Shown: one piece after another, positions 32,701 through 48,500 of the stretch
Numbering within the stretch: the first letter of the stretch is position 1
Layout of the letters: every line of letters starts with the position of its first letter
NCBI GenBank assembly: GCA_037953745.1
Contig: JBAKBP010003134.1
Span: 95,909 to 159,908 of the forward strand
Direction: 5' to 3'
Origin: Lithodes maja
Taxonomy: Eukaryota; Arthropoda; Malacostraca; Decapoda; Lithodidae
DNA: 64,000 nucleotides
The notes under the pieces: model-generated
Databases searched by the model: none
Seen by the model: the letters and a program-made list of their open reading frames with translations, nothing else
What the model was told of the DNA's origin: nothing
Position numbers and translations under genes: made by a program

Positions 32701-35700
32701 ATTGGACACTAAAGTGAATTGGTCTTGTATGGTGGAGACATAAAACGGGATTTAGAGCCTCTATAACTGGGCTATCTCAATACATGAGAGGTAGACACAT
32801 AATAGAGCTAAAATCACCCTAAAAACTAAGATAATTAACATTGAATTGACAAAATAATATTTTCTCAAAAACTATTTTCTGAGATTGGACACTAAAGTGA
32901 ATTGGTCTTGTATGGTGGAGACATAAAACGGGATTTAGAGCCTCTATAACTGGGCTATCTTAATACATGAGAGGTAGACACATAATAGAGCTAAAATCAC
33001 CCTAAAAACTAGGCTAATTAACATTGAATTGACAAAATAATATTTTCTCAAAAACTATTTTCTGAGATTGGACACTAAAGTGAATTGGTCTTGTATGGTG
33101 GAGACATAAAACGGGATTTAGAGCCTCTATAACTGGGCTATCTTAATACATGAGAGGTAGACATATAATAGAGCTAAAATCACCCTAAAAACTAGGCTAA
33201 TTAACATTGAATTGACAAAATAATATTTTCTCAAAAACTATTTTCTGAGATTGGACACTAAAGTGAATTGGTCTTGTATGGTGGAGACACAAAACGGGAT
33301 TTAGAGCCTCTATAACTGGGCTATCTTAATACATGAGAGGTAGACATATAATAGAGCTAAAATCACCCTAAAAACTAAGATAATTAACATTGAATTGACA
33401 AAATAATATTTTCTCAAAAACTATTTTCTGAGATTGGACACTAAAGTGAATTGGTCTTGTATGGTGGAGACATAAAAACGGGATTTAGAGCCCCTATAAC
33501 TGGGCTATCTTAATACACGAGAGGTAGACATATAATAGAGCTAAAATCACCCTAAAAACTAAGATAATTAACATTGAATTGACAAAATAATATTTTCTCA
33601 AAAACTATTTTCTGAGATTGGACACTAAAGTGAATTGGTCTTGTATGGTGGAGACATAAAAACGGGATTTAGAGCCCCTATAACTGGGCTATCTTAATAC
33701 ACGAGAGGTAGACATATAATAGAGCTAAAATCACCCTAAAAACTAAGATAATTAACATTGAATTGACAAAATAATATTTTCTCAAAAACTATTTTCTGAG
33801 ATTGGACACTAAAGTGAATTGGTCTTGTATGGTGGAGACATAAAACGGGATTTAGAGCCTCTATAACTGGGCTATCTTAATACATGAGAGGTAGACATAT
33901 AATAGAGCTAAAATCACCCTAAAAACTAGGCTAATTAACATTGAATTGACAAAATAATATTTTCTCAAAAACTATTTTCTGAGATTGGACACTAAAGTGA
34001 ATTGGTCTTGTATGGTGGAGACACAAAACGGGATTTAGAGCCTCTATAACTGGGCTATCTTAATACATGAGAGGTAGACATATAATAGAGCTAAAATCAC
34101 CCTAAAAACTAAGATAATTAACATTGAATTGACAAAATAATATTTTTCAAAAACTATTTTCTGAGATTGGACACTAAAGTGAATTGGTCTTGTATGGTGG
34201 AGACATAAAAACGGGATTTAGAGCCCCTATAACTGGGCTATCTTAATACACGAGAGGTAGACATATAATAGAGCTAAAATCACCCTAAAAACTAAGATAA
34301 TTAACATTGAATTGACAAAATAATATTTTCTCAAAAACTATTTTCTGAGATTGGACACTAAAGTGAATTGGTCTTGTATGGTGGAGACATAAAAACGGGA
34401 TTTAGAGCTAAAATCACCCTAAAAACTAAGATAATTAACATTGAATTGACAAAATAATAATTTGGGATTTAGAGCCTCTATAACTGGGATATCTTAATAC
34501 ATGAGAGGTAGACATATAATAGAGCTAAAATCACCCTAAAAACTAAGATAATTAACATTGAATTGACAAAATAATATTTTCTCAAAAACTATTTTCTGAG
34601 ATTGGACACTAAAGTGAATTGGTCTTGTATGGTGGAGACACAAAACGGGATTTAGAGCCTCTATAACTGGGCTATCTTAATACACGAGAGGTAGACATAT
34701 AATAGAGCTAAAATCACCCTAAAAACTAAGATAATTAACATTGAATTGACAAAATAATATTTTCTCAAAAACTAGTTTCTGAGATTGGACACTAAAGTGA
34801 ATTGGTCTTGTATGGTGGAGACATAAAAACGGGATTTAGAGCCCCTATAACTGGGCTATCTTAATACACGAGAGGTAGACATATAATAGAGCTAAAATCA
34901 CCCTAAAAACTAAGATAATTAACATTGAATTGACAAAATAATATTTTCTCAAAAACTATTTTCTGAGATTGGACACTAAAGTGAATTGGTCTTGTATGGT
35001 GGAGACATAAAAACGGGATTTAGAGCTAAAATCACCCTAAAAACTAAGATAATTAACATTGAATTGACAAAATAATAATTTGGGATTTAGAGCCTCTATA
35101 ACTGGGCTATCTTAATACATGAGAGGTAGACATATAATAGAGCTAAAATCACCCTAAAAACTAAGATAATTAACATTGAATTGACAAAATAATATTTTCT
35201 CAAAAACTATTTTCTGAGATTGGACACTAAAGTGAATTGGTCTTGTATGGTGGAGACACAAAACGGGATTTAGAGCCTCTATAACTGGGCTATCTTAATA
35301 CACGAGAGGTAGACATATAATAGAGCTAAAATCACCCTAAAAACTAAGATAATTAACATTGAATTGACAAAATAATATTTTCTCAAAAACTAGTTTCTGA
35401 GATTGGACACTAAAGTGAATTGGTCTTGTATGGTGGAGACATAAAAATGGGATTTAGAGCCTCTATATCTGGGCTATCTTAATACAAGAGAGGTAGACAC
35501 ATAATAGAGCTAAAATCACCCTAAAAACTAGGCTAATTAACATTGAATTGACAAAATAATATTTTCTCAAAAACTATTTTCTGAGATTGGACACTAAAGT
35601 GAATTGGTCTTGTATGGTGGAGACATAAAACGGGACTTAGAGCCTCTATAACTGGGCTATCTTAATACATGAGAGGTAGACACATAATAGAGCTAAAATC

Positions 35701-38700
35701 CCCCTAAAAACTAGGCTAATTAGCATTGAATTGACAAAATAATATTTTCTCAAAAACTATTTTCTGAGATTGGACACTAAAGTGAATTGGTCTTGTATGG
35801 TGGAGACATAAAAACGGGATTTAGAGCCTCTATAACTGGGCTATCTTAATTCAAGAGAGGTAGACACATAATAGAGCTAAAATCACCCTAAAAACTAGGC
35901 TAATTAACATTGAATTGACAAAATAATATTTTCTCAAAAACTATTTTCTGAGATTGGACACTAAAGTGAATTGGTCTTGTATGGTGGAGACATAAAACGG
36001 GACTTAGAGCCTCTATAACTGGGCTATCTTAATACACGAGAGGTAGACACATAATAGAGCTAAAATCACCCTAAAAACTAAGATAATTAACATTGAATTG
36101 ACAAAATAATATTTTCTCAAAAACTATTTTCTGAGATTGGACACTAAAGTGAATTGGTCTTGTATGGTGGAGACATAAAAACGGGATTTAGAGCCCCTAT
36201 AACTGGGCTATCTTAATACACGAGAGGTAGACATATAATAGAGCTAAAATCACCCTAAAAACTAATATAATTAACATTGAATTGACAAAATAATATTTTC
36301 TCAAAAACTATTTTCTGAGATTGGACACTAAAGTGAATTGGTCTTGTATGGTGGAGACATAAAAACGGGATTTAGAGCCCCTATAACTGGGCTATCTTAA
36401 TACACGAGAGGTAGACATATAATAGAGCTAAAATCACCCTAAAAACTAAGATAAGTAACATTGAATTGACAAAATAATATTTTCTCAAAAACTATTTTCT
36501 GATATTGGACACTAAAGTGAATTGGTCTTGTATGGTGGAGACATAAAACGGGATTTAGAGCCTCTATAACTGGGCTATCTCAATACATGAGAGGTAGACA
36601 CATAATAGAGCTAAAATCACCCTAAAAACTAAGATAATTAACATTGAATTGACAAAATAATATTTTCTCAAAAACTATTTTCTGAGATTGGACACTAAAG
36701 TGAATTGGTCTTGTATGGTGGAGACATAAAACGGGATTTAGAGCCTCTATAACTGGGCTATCTTAATACATGAGAGGTAGACACATAATAGAGCTAAAAT
36801 CACCCTAAAAACTAGGCTAATTAACATTGAATTGACAAAATAATATTTTCTCAAAAACTATTTTCTGAGATTGGACACTAAAGTGAATTGGTCTTGTATG
36901 GTGGAGACATAAAACGGGATTTAGAGCCTCTATAACTGGGCTATCTTAATACATGAGAGGTAGACATATAATAGAGCTAAAATCACCCTAAAAACTAGGC
37001 TAATTAACATTGAATTGACAAAATAATATTTTCTCAAAAACTATTTTCTGAGATTGGACACTAAAGTGAATTGGTCTTGTATGGTGGAGACACAAAACGG
37101 GATTTAGAGCCTCTATAACTGGGCTATCTTAATACATGAGAGGTAGACATATAATAGAGCTAAAATCACCCTAAAAACTAAGATAATTAACATTGAATTG
37201 ACAAAATAATATTTTCTCAAAAACTATTTTCTGAGATTGGACACTAAAGTGAATTGGTCTTGTATGGTGGAGACATAAAAACGGGATTTAGAGCCCCTAT
37301 AACTGGGCTATCTTAATACACGAGAGGTAGACATATAATAGAGCTAAAATCACCCTAAAAACTAAGATAATTAACATTGAATTGACAAAATAATATTTTC
37401 TCAAAAACTATTTTCTGAGATTGGACACTAAAGTGAATTGGTCTTGTATGGTGGAGACATAAAAACGGGATTTAGAGCCCCTATAACTGGGCTATCTTAA
37501 TACACGAGAGGTAGACATATAATAGAGCTAAAATCACCCTAAAAACTAAGATAATTAACATTGAATTGACAAAATAATATTTTCTCAAAAACTATTTTCT
37601 GAGATTGGACACTAAAGTGAATTGGTCTTGTATGGTGGAGACATAAAACGGGATTTAGAGCCTCTATAACTGGGCTATCTTAATACATGAGAGGTAGACA
37701 TATAATAGAGCTAAAATCACCCTAAAAACTAGGCTAATTAACATTGAATTGACAAAATAATATTTTCTCAAAAACTATTTTCTGAGATTGGACACTAAAG
37801 TGAATTGGTCTTGTATGGTGGAGACACAAAACGGGATTTAGAGCCTCTATAACTGGGCTATCTTAATACATGAGAGGTAGACATATAATAGAGCTAAAAT
37901 CACCCTAAAAACTAAGATAATTAACATTGAATTGACAAAATAATATTTTTTCAAAAACTATTTTCTGAGATTGGACACTAAAGTGAATTGGTCTTGTATG
38001 GTGGAGACATAAAAACGGGATTTAGAGCCCCTATAACTGGGCTATCTTAATACACGAGAGGTAGACATATAATAGAGCTAAAATCACCCTAAAAACTAAG
38101 ATAATTAACATTGAATTGACAAAATAATATTTTCTCAAAAACTATTTTCTGAGATTGGACACTAAAGTGAATTGGTCTTGTATGGTGGAGACATAAAAAC
38201 GGGATTTAGAGCCCCTATAACTGGGCTATCTTAATACACGAGAGGTAGACATATAATAGAGCTAAAATCACCCTAAAAACTAAGATAATTAACATTGAAT
38301 TGACAAAATAATATTTTCTCAAAAACTATTTTCTGAGATTGGACACTAAAGTGAATTGGTCTTGTATGGTGGAGACATAAAAACGGGATTTAGAGCTAAA
38401 ATCACCCTAAAAACTAAGATAATTAACATTGAATTGACAAAATAATAATTTGGGATTTAGAGCCTCTATAACTGGGCTATCTTAATACATGAGAGGTAGA
38501 CATATAATAGAGCTAAAATCACCCTAAAAACTAAGATAATTAACATTGAATTGACAAAATAATATTTTCTCAAAAACTATTTTCTGAGATTGGACACTAA
38601 AGTGAATTGGTCTTGATGGTGGAGACACAAAACGGGATTTAGAGCCTCTATAACTGGGCTATCTTAATACACGAGAGGTAGACATATAATAGAGCTAAAA

Positions 38701-41700
38701 TCACCCTAAAAACTAAGATAATTAACATTGAATTGACAAAATAATATTTTCTCAAAAACTAGTTTCTGAGATTGGACACTAAAGTGAATTGGTCTTGTAT
38801 GGTGGAGACATAAAAATGGGATTTAGAGCCTCTATATCTGGGCTATCTTAATACAAGAGAGGTAGACACATAATAGAGCTAAAATCACCCTAAAAACTAG
38901 GCTAATTAACATTGAATTGACAAAATAATATTTTCTCAAAAACTATTTTCTGAGATTGGACACTAAAGTGAATTGGTCTTGTATGGTGGAGACATAAAAC
39001 GGGACTTAGAGCCTCTATAACTGGGCTATCTTAATACATGAGAGGTAGACACATAATAGAGCTAAAATCACCTTAAAAACTAGGCTAATTAACATTGAAT
39101 TGACAAAATAATATTTTCTCAAAAACTATTTTCTGAGATTGGACACTAAAGTGAATTGGTCTTGTATGGTGGAGACATAAAAACGGGATTTAGAGCCTCT
39201 ATAACTGGGCTATCTTAATTCAAGAGAGGTAGACACATAATAGAGCTAAAATCACCCTAAAAACTAGGCTAATTAACATTGAATTGACAAAATAATATTT
39301 TCTCAAAAACTATGTTCTGAGATTGGACACTAAAGTGAATTGGTCTTGTATGGTGGAGACATAAAACGGGACTTAGAGCCTCTATAACTGGGCTATCTTA
39401 ATACACGAGAGGTACACACATAATAGAGCTAAAATCACCCTAAAAACTAAGATAATTAACATTGAATTGACAAAATAATATTTTCTCAAAAACTATTTTC
39501 TGAGATTGGACACTAAAGTGAATTGGTCTTGTATGGTGGAGACATAAAAACGGGATTTAGAGCCCCTATAACTGGGCTATCTTAATACACGAGAGGTAGA
39601 CATATAATAGAGCTAAAATCACCCTAAAAACTAATATAATTAACATTGAATTGACAAAATAATATTTTCTCAAAAACTATTTTCTGAGATTGGACACTAA
39701 AGTGAATTGGTCTTGTATGGTGGAGACATAAAAACGGGATTTAGAGCCCCTATAACTGGGCTATCTTAATACACGAGAGGTAGACATATAATAGAGCTAA
39801 AATCACCCTAAAAACTAAGATAATTAACATTGAATTGACAAAATAATATTTTCTCAAAAACTATTTTCTGATATTGGACACTAAAGTGAATTGGTCTTGT
39901 ATGGTGGAGACATAAAACGGGATTTAGAGCCTCTATAACTGGGCTATCTCAATACATGAGAGGTAGACACATAATAGAGCTAAAATCACCCTAAAAACTA
40001 AGATAATTAACATTGAATTGACAAAATAATATTTTCTCAAAAACTATTTTCTGAGATTGGACACTAAAGTGAATTGGTCTTGTATGGTGGAGACATAAAA
40101 CGGGATTTAGAGCCTCTATAACTGGGCTATCTTAATACATGATAGGTAGACACATAATAGAGCTAAAATCACCCTAAAAACTAGGCTAATTAACATTGAA
40201 TTGACAAAATAATATTTTCTCAAAAACTATTTTCTGAGATTGGACACTAAAGTGAATTGGTCTTGTATGGTGGAGACATAAAACGGGATTTAGAGCCTCT
40301 ATAACTGGGCTATCTTAATACATGAGAGGTAGACATATAATAGAGCTAAAATCACCCTAAAAACTAGGCTAATTAACATTGAATTGACAAAATAATATTT
40401 TCTCAAAAACTATTTTCTGAGATTGGACACTAAAGTGAATTGGTCTTGTATGGTGGAGACACAAAACGGGATTTAGAGCCTCTATAACTGGGCTATCTTA
40501 ATACATGAGAGGTAGACACATAATAGAGCTAAAATCACCCTAAAAACTAGGCTAATTAACATTGAATTGACAAAATAATATTTTCTCAAAAACTATTTTC
40601 TGAGATTGGACACTAAAGTGAATTGGTCTTGTATGGTGGAGACATAAAAACGGGATTTAGAGCCTCTATAACTGGGCTATCTTAATTCAAGAGAGGTAGA
40701 CACATAATAGAGCTAAAATCACCCTAAAAACTAGGCTAATTAACATTGAATTGACAAAATAATATTTTCTCAAAAACTATTTTCTGAGATTGGACACTAA
40801 AGTGAATTGGTCTTGTATGGTGGAGACATAAAACGGGACTTAGAGCCTCTATAACTGGGCTATCTTAATACACGAGAGGTACACACATAATAGAGCTAAA
40901 ATCACCCTAAAAACTAAGATAATTAACATTGAATAATATTGACAAAATAATATTTTCTCAAAAACTATTTTCTGAGATTGGACACTAAAGTGAATTGGTC
41001 TTGTATGGTGGAGACATAAAAACGGGATTTAGAGCCCCTATAACTGGGCTATCTTAATACACGAGAGGTAGACATATAATAGAGCTAAAATCACCCTAAA
41101 AACTAATATAATTAACATTGAATTGACAAAATAATATTTTCTCAAAAACTATTTTCTGAGATTGGACACTAAAGTGAATTGGTCTTGTATGGTGGAGACA
41201 TAAAAACGGGATTTAGAGCCCCTATAACTGGGCTATCTTAATACACGAGAGGTAGACATATAATAGAGCTAAAATCACCCTAAAAACTAAGATAATTAAC
41301 ATTGAATTGACAAAATAATATTTTCTCAAAAACTATTTTCTGATATTGGACACTAAAGTGAATTGGTCTTGTATGGTGGAGACATAAAACGGGATTTAGA
41401 GCCTCTATAACTGGGCTATCTCAATACATGAGAGGTAGACACATAATAGAGCTAAAATCACCCTAAAAACTAAGATAATTAACATTGAATTGACAAAATA
41501 ATATTTTCTCAAAAACTATTTTCTGAGATTGGACACTAAAGTGAATTGGTCTTGTATGGTGGAGACATAAAACGGGATTTAGAGCCTCTATAACTGGGCT
41601 ATCTTAATACATGAGAGGTAGACACATAATAGAGCTAAAATCACCCTAAAAACTAGGCTAATTAACATTGAATTGACAAAATAATATTTTCTCAAAAACT

Positions 41701-44700
41701 ATTTTCTGAGATTGGACACTAAAGTGAATTGGTCTTGTATGGTGGAGACATAAAACGGGATTTAGAGCCTCTATAACTGGGCTATCTTAATACATGAGAG
41801 GTAGACATATAATAGAGCTAAAATCACCCTAAAAACTAGGCTAATTAACATTGAATTGACAAAATAATATTTTCTCAAAAACTATTTTCTGAGATTGGAC
41901 ACTAAAGTGAATTGGTCTTGTATGGTGGAGACACAAAACGGGATTTAGAGCCTCTATAACTGGGCTATCTTAATACATGAGAGGTAGACATATAATAGAG
42001 CTAAAATCACCCTAAAAACTAAGATAATTAACATTGAATTGACAAAATTATATTTTCTCAAAAACTATTTTCTGAGATTGGACACTAAAGTGAATTGGTC
42101 TTGTATGGTGGAGACATAAAAACGGGATTTAGAGCCCCTATAACTGGGCTATCTTAATACACGAGAGGTAGACATATAATAGAGCTAAAATCACCCTAAA
42201 AACTAAGATAATTAACATTGAATTGACAAAATAATATTTTCTCAAAAACTATTTTCTGAGATTGGACACTAAAGTGAATTGGTCTTGTATGGTGGAGACA
42301 TAAAAACGGGATTTAGAGCCCCTATAACTGGGCTATCTTAATACACGAGAGGTAGACATATAATAGAGCTAAAATCACCCTAAAAACTAAGATAATTAAC
42401 ATTGAATTGACAAAATAATATTTTCTCAAAAACTATTTTCTGAGATTGGACACTAAAGTGAATTGGTCTTGTATGGTGGAGACATAAAACGGGATTTAGA
42501 GCCTCTATAACTGGGCTATCTTAATACATGAGAGGTAGACATATAATAGAGCTAAAATCACCCTAAAAACTAGGCTAATTAACATTGAATTGACAAAATA
42601 ATATTTTCTCAAAAACTATTTTCTGAGATTGGACACTAAAGTGAATTGGTCTTGTATGGTGGAGACACAAAACGGGATTTAGAGCCTCTATAACTGGGCT
42701 ATCTTAATACATGAGAGGTAGACATATAATAGAGCTAAAATCACCATAAAAACTAAGATAATTAATATTGAATTGACAAAATAATATTTTCTCAAAAACT
42801 ATTTTCTGAGATTGGACACTAAAGTGAATTGGTCTTGTATGGAGGAGACATAAAACGGGATTTAGAGCCTCTATAACTGGGCTATCTACATGAGAGGTAG
42901 ACATATAATAGAGCTAAAATCACCCTCAAAACTAGGCTAATTAACATTGAATTGACAAAATAATATTTTCTCAAAAACTATTTTCTGAGATTGGACACTA
43001 AAGTGAATTGGTCTTGTATGGAGGAGACATAAAACGGGATTTAGAGCCTCTATAACTGGGCTATCTACATGAGAGGTAGACATATAATAGAGCTAAAATC
43101 ACCCTCAAAACTAGGCTAATTAACATTGAATTGACAAAATAATATTTTCTCAAAAACTATTTTCTGAGATTGGACACTAAAGTGAATTGGTCTTGTATGG
43201 TGGAGACATAAAACGGGATTTAGAGCCTCTATAACTGGGCTATCTACATGAGAGGTAGACATATAATAGAGCTAAAATCACCCTCAAAACTAGGCTAATT
43301 AACATTGAATTGACAAAATAATATTTTCTCAAAAACTATTTTCTGAGATTGGACACTAAAGTGAATTGGTCTTGTATGGTGGAGACATAAAACGGGATTT
43401 AGAGCCTCTATAACTGGGCTATCTACATGAGAGGTAGACATATAATAGAGCTAAAATCACCCTCAAAACTAGGCTAATTAACATTGAATTGACAAAATAA
43501 TATTTTCTCAAAAACTATTTTCTGAGATTGGACACTAAAGTGAATTGGTCTTGTATGGTGGAGACACAAAACGGGATTTAGAGCCTCTATAACTGGGCTA
43601 TCTACACGGTAGACATATAATAGAGCTAAAATCACCCTAAAAACTAAGATAATTAACATTGAATTGACAAAATAATATTTTCTCAAAAACTATTTTCTGA
43701 GATTGGACACTAAAGTGAATTGGTCTTGTATGGTGGAGACATAAAACGGGATTTAGAGCCTCTATAACTGGGCTATCTACACGAGAGGTAGACATATAAT
43801 AGAGCTAAAATCACCCTAAAAACTAAGATAATTAACATTGAATTGACAAAATAATATTTTCTCAAAAACTATTTTCTGAGATTGGACACTAAAGTGAATT
43901 GGTCTTGTATGGTGGAGACATAAAACGGGATTTAGAGCCTCTATAACTGGGCTATCTACACGAGAGGTAGACATATAATCGAGCTAAAATCACCCTAAAA
44001 ACTAAGATAATTAACATTGAATTGACAAAATAATATTTTCTCAAAAACTATTTTCTGAGATTGGACACTAAAGTGAATTGGTCTTGTATGGTGGAGACAT
44101 AAAACGGGATTTAGAGCCTCTATAACTGGGCTATCTACACGAGAGGTAGACATATAATAGAGCTAAAATCACCCTAAAAACTAAGATAATTAACATTGAA
44201 TTGACAAAATAATATTTTCTCAAAAACTATTTTCTGAGATTGGACACTAAAGTGAATTGGTCTTGTATGGTGGAGACATAAAACGGGATTTAGAGCCTCT
44301 ATAACTGGGCTATCTACACGAGAGGTAGACATATAATAGAGCTAAAATCACCCTAAAAACTAAGATAATTAACATTGAATTGACAAAATAATATTTTCTC
44401 AAAAACTATTTTCTGAGATTGGACACTAAAGTGAATTGGTCTTGTATGGTGGAGACATAAAACGGGATTTAGAGCCTCTATAACTGGGCTCTCTACATGA
44501 GAGGTAGACATATAATAGAGCTAAAATCACCCTAAAAACTAAGATAATTAACATTGAATTGACAAAATAATATTTTCTCAAAAACTATTTTCTGAGATTG
44601 GACACTAAAGTGAATTGGTCTTGTATGGTGGAGACATAAAACAGGATTTAGAGCCTCTATAACTGGGCTATCTACATGAGAGGTAGACATATAATAGAGC

Positions 44701-45560
44701 TAAAATCACCCTAAAAACTAGTCTAATTAACATTGAATTGACAAAATAATATTTTCTCAAAAACTATTTTCTGAGATTGGACACTAAAGTGAATTGGTCT
44801 TGTATGGTGGAGACATAAAACGGGATTTAGAGCCTCTATAACTGGGCTATCTTAATACAATAGAGGTAGACATATAATAGAGCTAAAATTACCCTAAAAA
44901 CTAGTCTAATTAACATTGAATTGACAAAATAATATTTTCTCAAAAACTATTTTCTGAGATTGGACACTAAAGTGAATTGGTCTTGTATGGTGGAGACATA
45001 AAACGGGATTTAGAGCCTCTATAACTGGGCTATCTTAATACAAGAGAGGTAGACATATAATAGAGCTAAAATCACCCTAAAAACTAAGATAATTAACATT
45101 GAATTGACAAAATAATATTTTCAAAAAACTATTTTCTGAGATTGGACACTAAAGTGAATTGGTCTTGTATGGTGGAGACATAAAACGGGATTTAGAGCCT
45201 CTATAACTGGGCTATCTTAATACAAGAGAGGTAGACATATAATAGAGCTAAAATCACCCTAAAAACTAAGATAATTAACATTGAATTGACAAAATAATAT
45301 TTTCTCAAAAACTATTTTCTGAGATTGGACACTAAAGTGAATTGGTCTTGTATGGTGGAGACATAAAACGGGATTTAGAGCCTCTATAACTGGGCTATCT
45401 TAATACAAGAGAGGTAGACATATAATAGAGCTAAAATCACCCTAAAAACTAAGATAATTAACATTGAATTGACAAAATAATATTTTCTCAAAAACTATTT
45501 TCTGAGATTGGACACTAAAGTGAATTGGTCTTGTATGGTGGAGACACAAAACGGGATTTA
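26800..45560 (+). repeat. Array zone with 183/184-bp monomers and higher-order repeats
   Basis: Most units are long-type (TCTTAATACNNGAG), many with the extra A in ATAAAAACGGG; 42.9-44.7 kb is of a short TCTACATGAG or TCTACACGAG type. Marker variants recur at identical offsets. The CTATATCTGGG unit occurs at 28771, 31659, 35462 and 38831; TTAATTCAAGAG at 29157, 32045, 35848, 39217 and 40684; CTAATATAATTAAC at 29573, 32461, 36264, 39633 and 41104. The spacings are 2,888, then 3,803, then 3,369, then about 1,467-1,471 bp. The array here is therefore built of nested duplications of blocks of about 16-21 monomers. Confidence 0.9.
27713..38400 (+). repeat. Set of truncated monomers with TTTAGAGCTAAAATC junction
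   Basis: Seven units lack the segment between the two TAGAGC motifs of the monomer, giving GGGATTTAGAGCTAAAATC at 27713, 28332, 30601, 31220 (variant TTTAAAGC), 34405, 35023 and 38393. A second junction, TAATAATTTGGGATTTAGAGCC, follows each. They mostly come in pairs 618-619 bp apart and are carried along by the higher-order repeat. A similar single junction at 12679 lacks the second one. Confidence 0.85.
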
Positions 45561-48500
45561 GAGCCTCTATAACTGGGCTATCTACACGAGAGGTAGACAT
45601 ATAATACAGCTAAAATCACCCTAAAAACTTAGATAATTAACATTGAATTGACAAAATAATATTTTCTCAAAAACTATTTTCTGAGATTGGACACTAAAGT
45701 GAATTGGTCTTGTATGGTGGAGACACAAAATGGGATTTAGAGCCTCTATAACTGGGCTATCTACACGAGAGGTAGACATATAATACAGCTAAAATCACCC
45801 TAAAAACTAAGATAATTAACATTGAATTGACAAAATAATATTTTCTCAAAAACTATTTTCTGAGATTGGACACTAAAGTGAATTGGTCTTTGTATGGTGG
45901 AGACACAAAATGGGATTTAGAGCCTCTATAACTGGGCTATCTACACGAGAGGTAGACATATAATACAGCTAAAATCACCCTAAAAACTAAGATAATTAAC
46001 ATTGAATTGACAAAATAATATTTTCTCAAAAACTATTTTCTGAGATTGGACACTAAAGTGAATTGGTCTTGTATGGTGGAGACACAAAATGGGATTTAGA
46101 GCCTCTATAACTGGGCTATCTACACGAGAGGTAGACATATAATACAGCTAAAATCACCCTAAAAACTAAGATAATTAACATTGAATTGACAAAATAATAT
46201 TTTCTCAAAAACTATTTTCTGAGATTGGACACTAAAGTGAATTGGTCTTGTATGGTGGAGACACAAAATGGGATTTAGAGCCTCTATAACTGGGCTATCT
46301 ACACGAGAGGTAGACATATAATACAGCTAAAATCACCCTAAAAACTAAGATAATTAACATTGAATTGACAAAATAATATTTTCTCAAAAACTATTTTCTG
46401 AGATTGGACACTAAAGTGAATTGGTCTTGTATGGTGGAGACACAAAATGGGATTTAGAGCCTCTATAACTGGGCTATCTACACGAGAGGTAGACATATAA
46501 TAGAGCTAAAATCACCCTAAAAACTAAGATAATTAACATTGAATTGACAAAATAATATTTTCTCAAAAACTATTTTCTGAGATTGGACACTAAAGTGAAT
46601 TGGTCTTGTATGGTGGAGACACAAAATGGGATTTAGAGCCTCTATAACTGGGCTATCTACACGAGAGGTAGACATATAATAGAGCTAAAATCACCCTAAA
46701 AACTAAGATAATTAACATTGAATTGACAAAATAATATTTTCTCAAAAACTATTTTCTGAGATTGGACACTAAAGTGAATTGGTCTTGTATGGTGGAGACA
46801 CAAAATGGGATTTAGAGCCTCTATAACTGGGCTATCTACACGAGAGGTAGACATATAATAGAGCTAAAATCACCCTAAAAACTAAGATAATTAACATTGA
46901 ATTGACAAAATAATATTTTCTCAAAAACTATTTTCTGAGATTGGACACTAAAGTGAATTGGTCTTGTATGGTGGAGACACAAAATGGGATTTAGAGCCTC
47001 TATAACTGGGCTATCTACACGAGAGGTAGACATATAATAGAGCTAAAATCACCCTAAAAACTAAGATAATTAACATTGAATTGACAAAATAATATTTTCT
47101 CAAAAACTATTTTCTGAGATTGGACACTAAAGTGAATTGGTCTTGTATGGTGGAGACACAAAATGGGATTTAGAGCCTCTATAACTGGCTATCTACACGA
47201 GAGGTAGACATATAATAGAGCTAAAATCACCCTAAAAACTAGGCTAATTAACATTGAATTGACAAAATAATATAAACGGGATTTAGAGCCTCTATAACTG
47301 GGCTATCTACACGAGAGGTAGACATATAATAGAGCTAAAATCACCCTAAAAACTAAGATAATTAACATTGAATTGACAAAATAATATTTTCTCAAAAACT
47401 ATTTTCTGAGATTGGACACTAAAGTGAATTGGTCTTGTATGGTGGAGACACAAAATGGGATTTAGAGCCTCTATAACTGGGCTATCTACAGGAGAGGTAG
47501 ACATATAATACAGCTAAAATCACCCTAAAAACTAAGATAATTAACATTGAATTGACAAAATAATATTTTCTCAAAAACTATTTTCTGAGATTGGACACTA
47601 AAGTGAATTGGTCTTGTATGGTGGAGACACAAAATGGATTTAGAGCCTCTATAACTGGGCTATCTACACGAGAGGTAGACATATAATAGAGCTAAAATCA
47701 CCCTAAAAACTAAGATAATTAACATTGAATTGACAAAATAATAATTTCTCAAAAACTATTTTCTGAGATTGGACACTAAAGTGAATTGGTCTTGTATGGT
47801 GGAGACACAAAACGGGATTTAGAGCCTCTATAACTGGGCTATCTACACGAGAGGTAGACATATAATAGAGCTAAAATCACCCTAAAAACTAAGATAATTA
47901 ACATTGAATTGACAAAATAATAATTTCTCAAAAACTATTTTCTGAGATTGGACACTAAAGTGAATTGGTCTTGTATGGTGGAGACACAAAACGGGATTTA
48001 GAGCCTCTATAACTGGGCTATCTACACGAGAGGTAGACATATAATAGAGCTAAAATCACCCTAAAAACTAAGATAATTAACATTGAATTGACAAAATAAT
48101 AATTTCTCAAAAACTATTTTCTGAGATTGGACACTAAAGTGAATTGGTCTTGTATGGTGGAGACACAAAACGGGATTTAGAGCCTCTATAACTGGGCTAT
48201 CTACACGAGAGGTAGACATATAATAGAGCTAAAATCACCCTAAAAACTAAGATAATTAACATTGAATTGACAAAATAATAATTTCTCAAAAACTATTTTC
48301 TGAGATTGGACACTAAAATGAATTGGTCTTGTATGGTGGAGACACAAAACGGGATTTAGAGCCTCTATAACTGGGCTATCTACACGAGAGGTAGACATAT
48401 AATAGAGCTAAAATCACCCTAAAAACTAAGATAATTAACATTGAATTGACAAAATAATATTTTCTCAAAAACTATTTTCTGAGATTGGACACTAAAGTGA

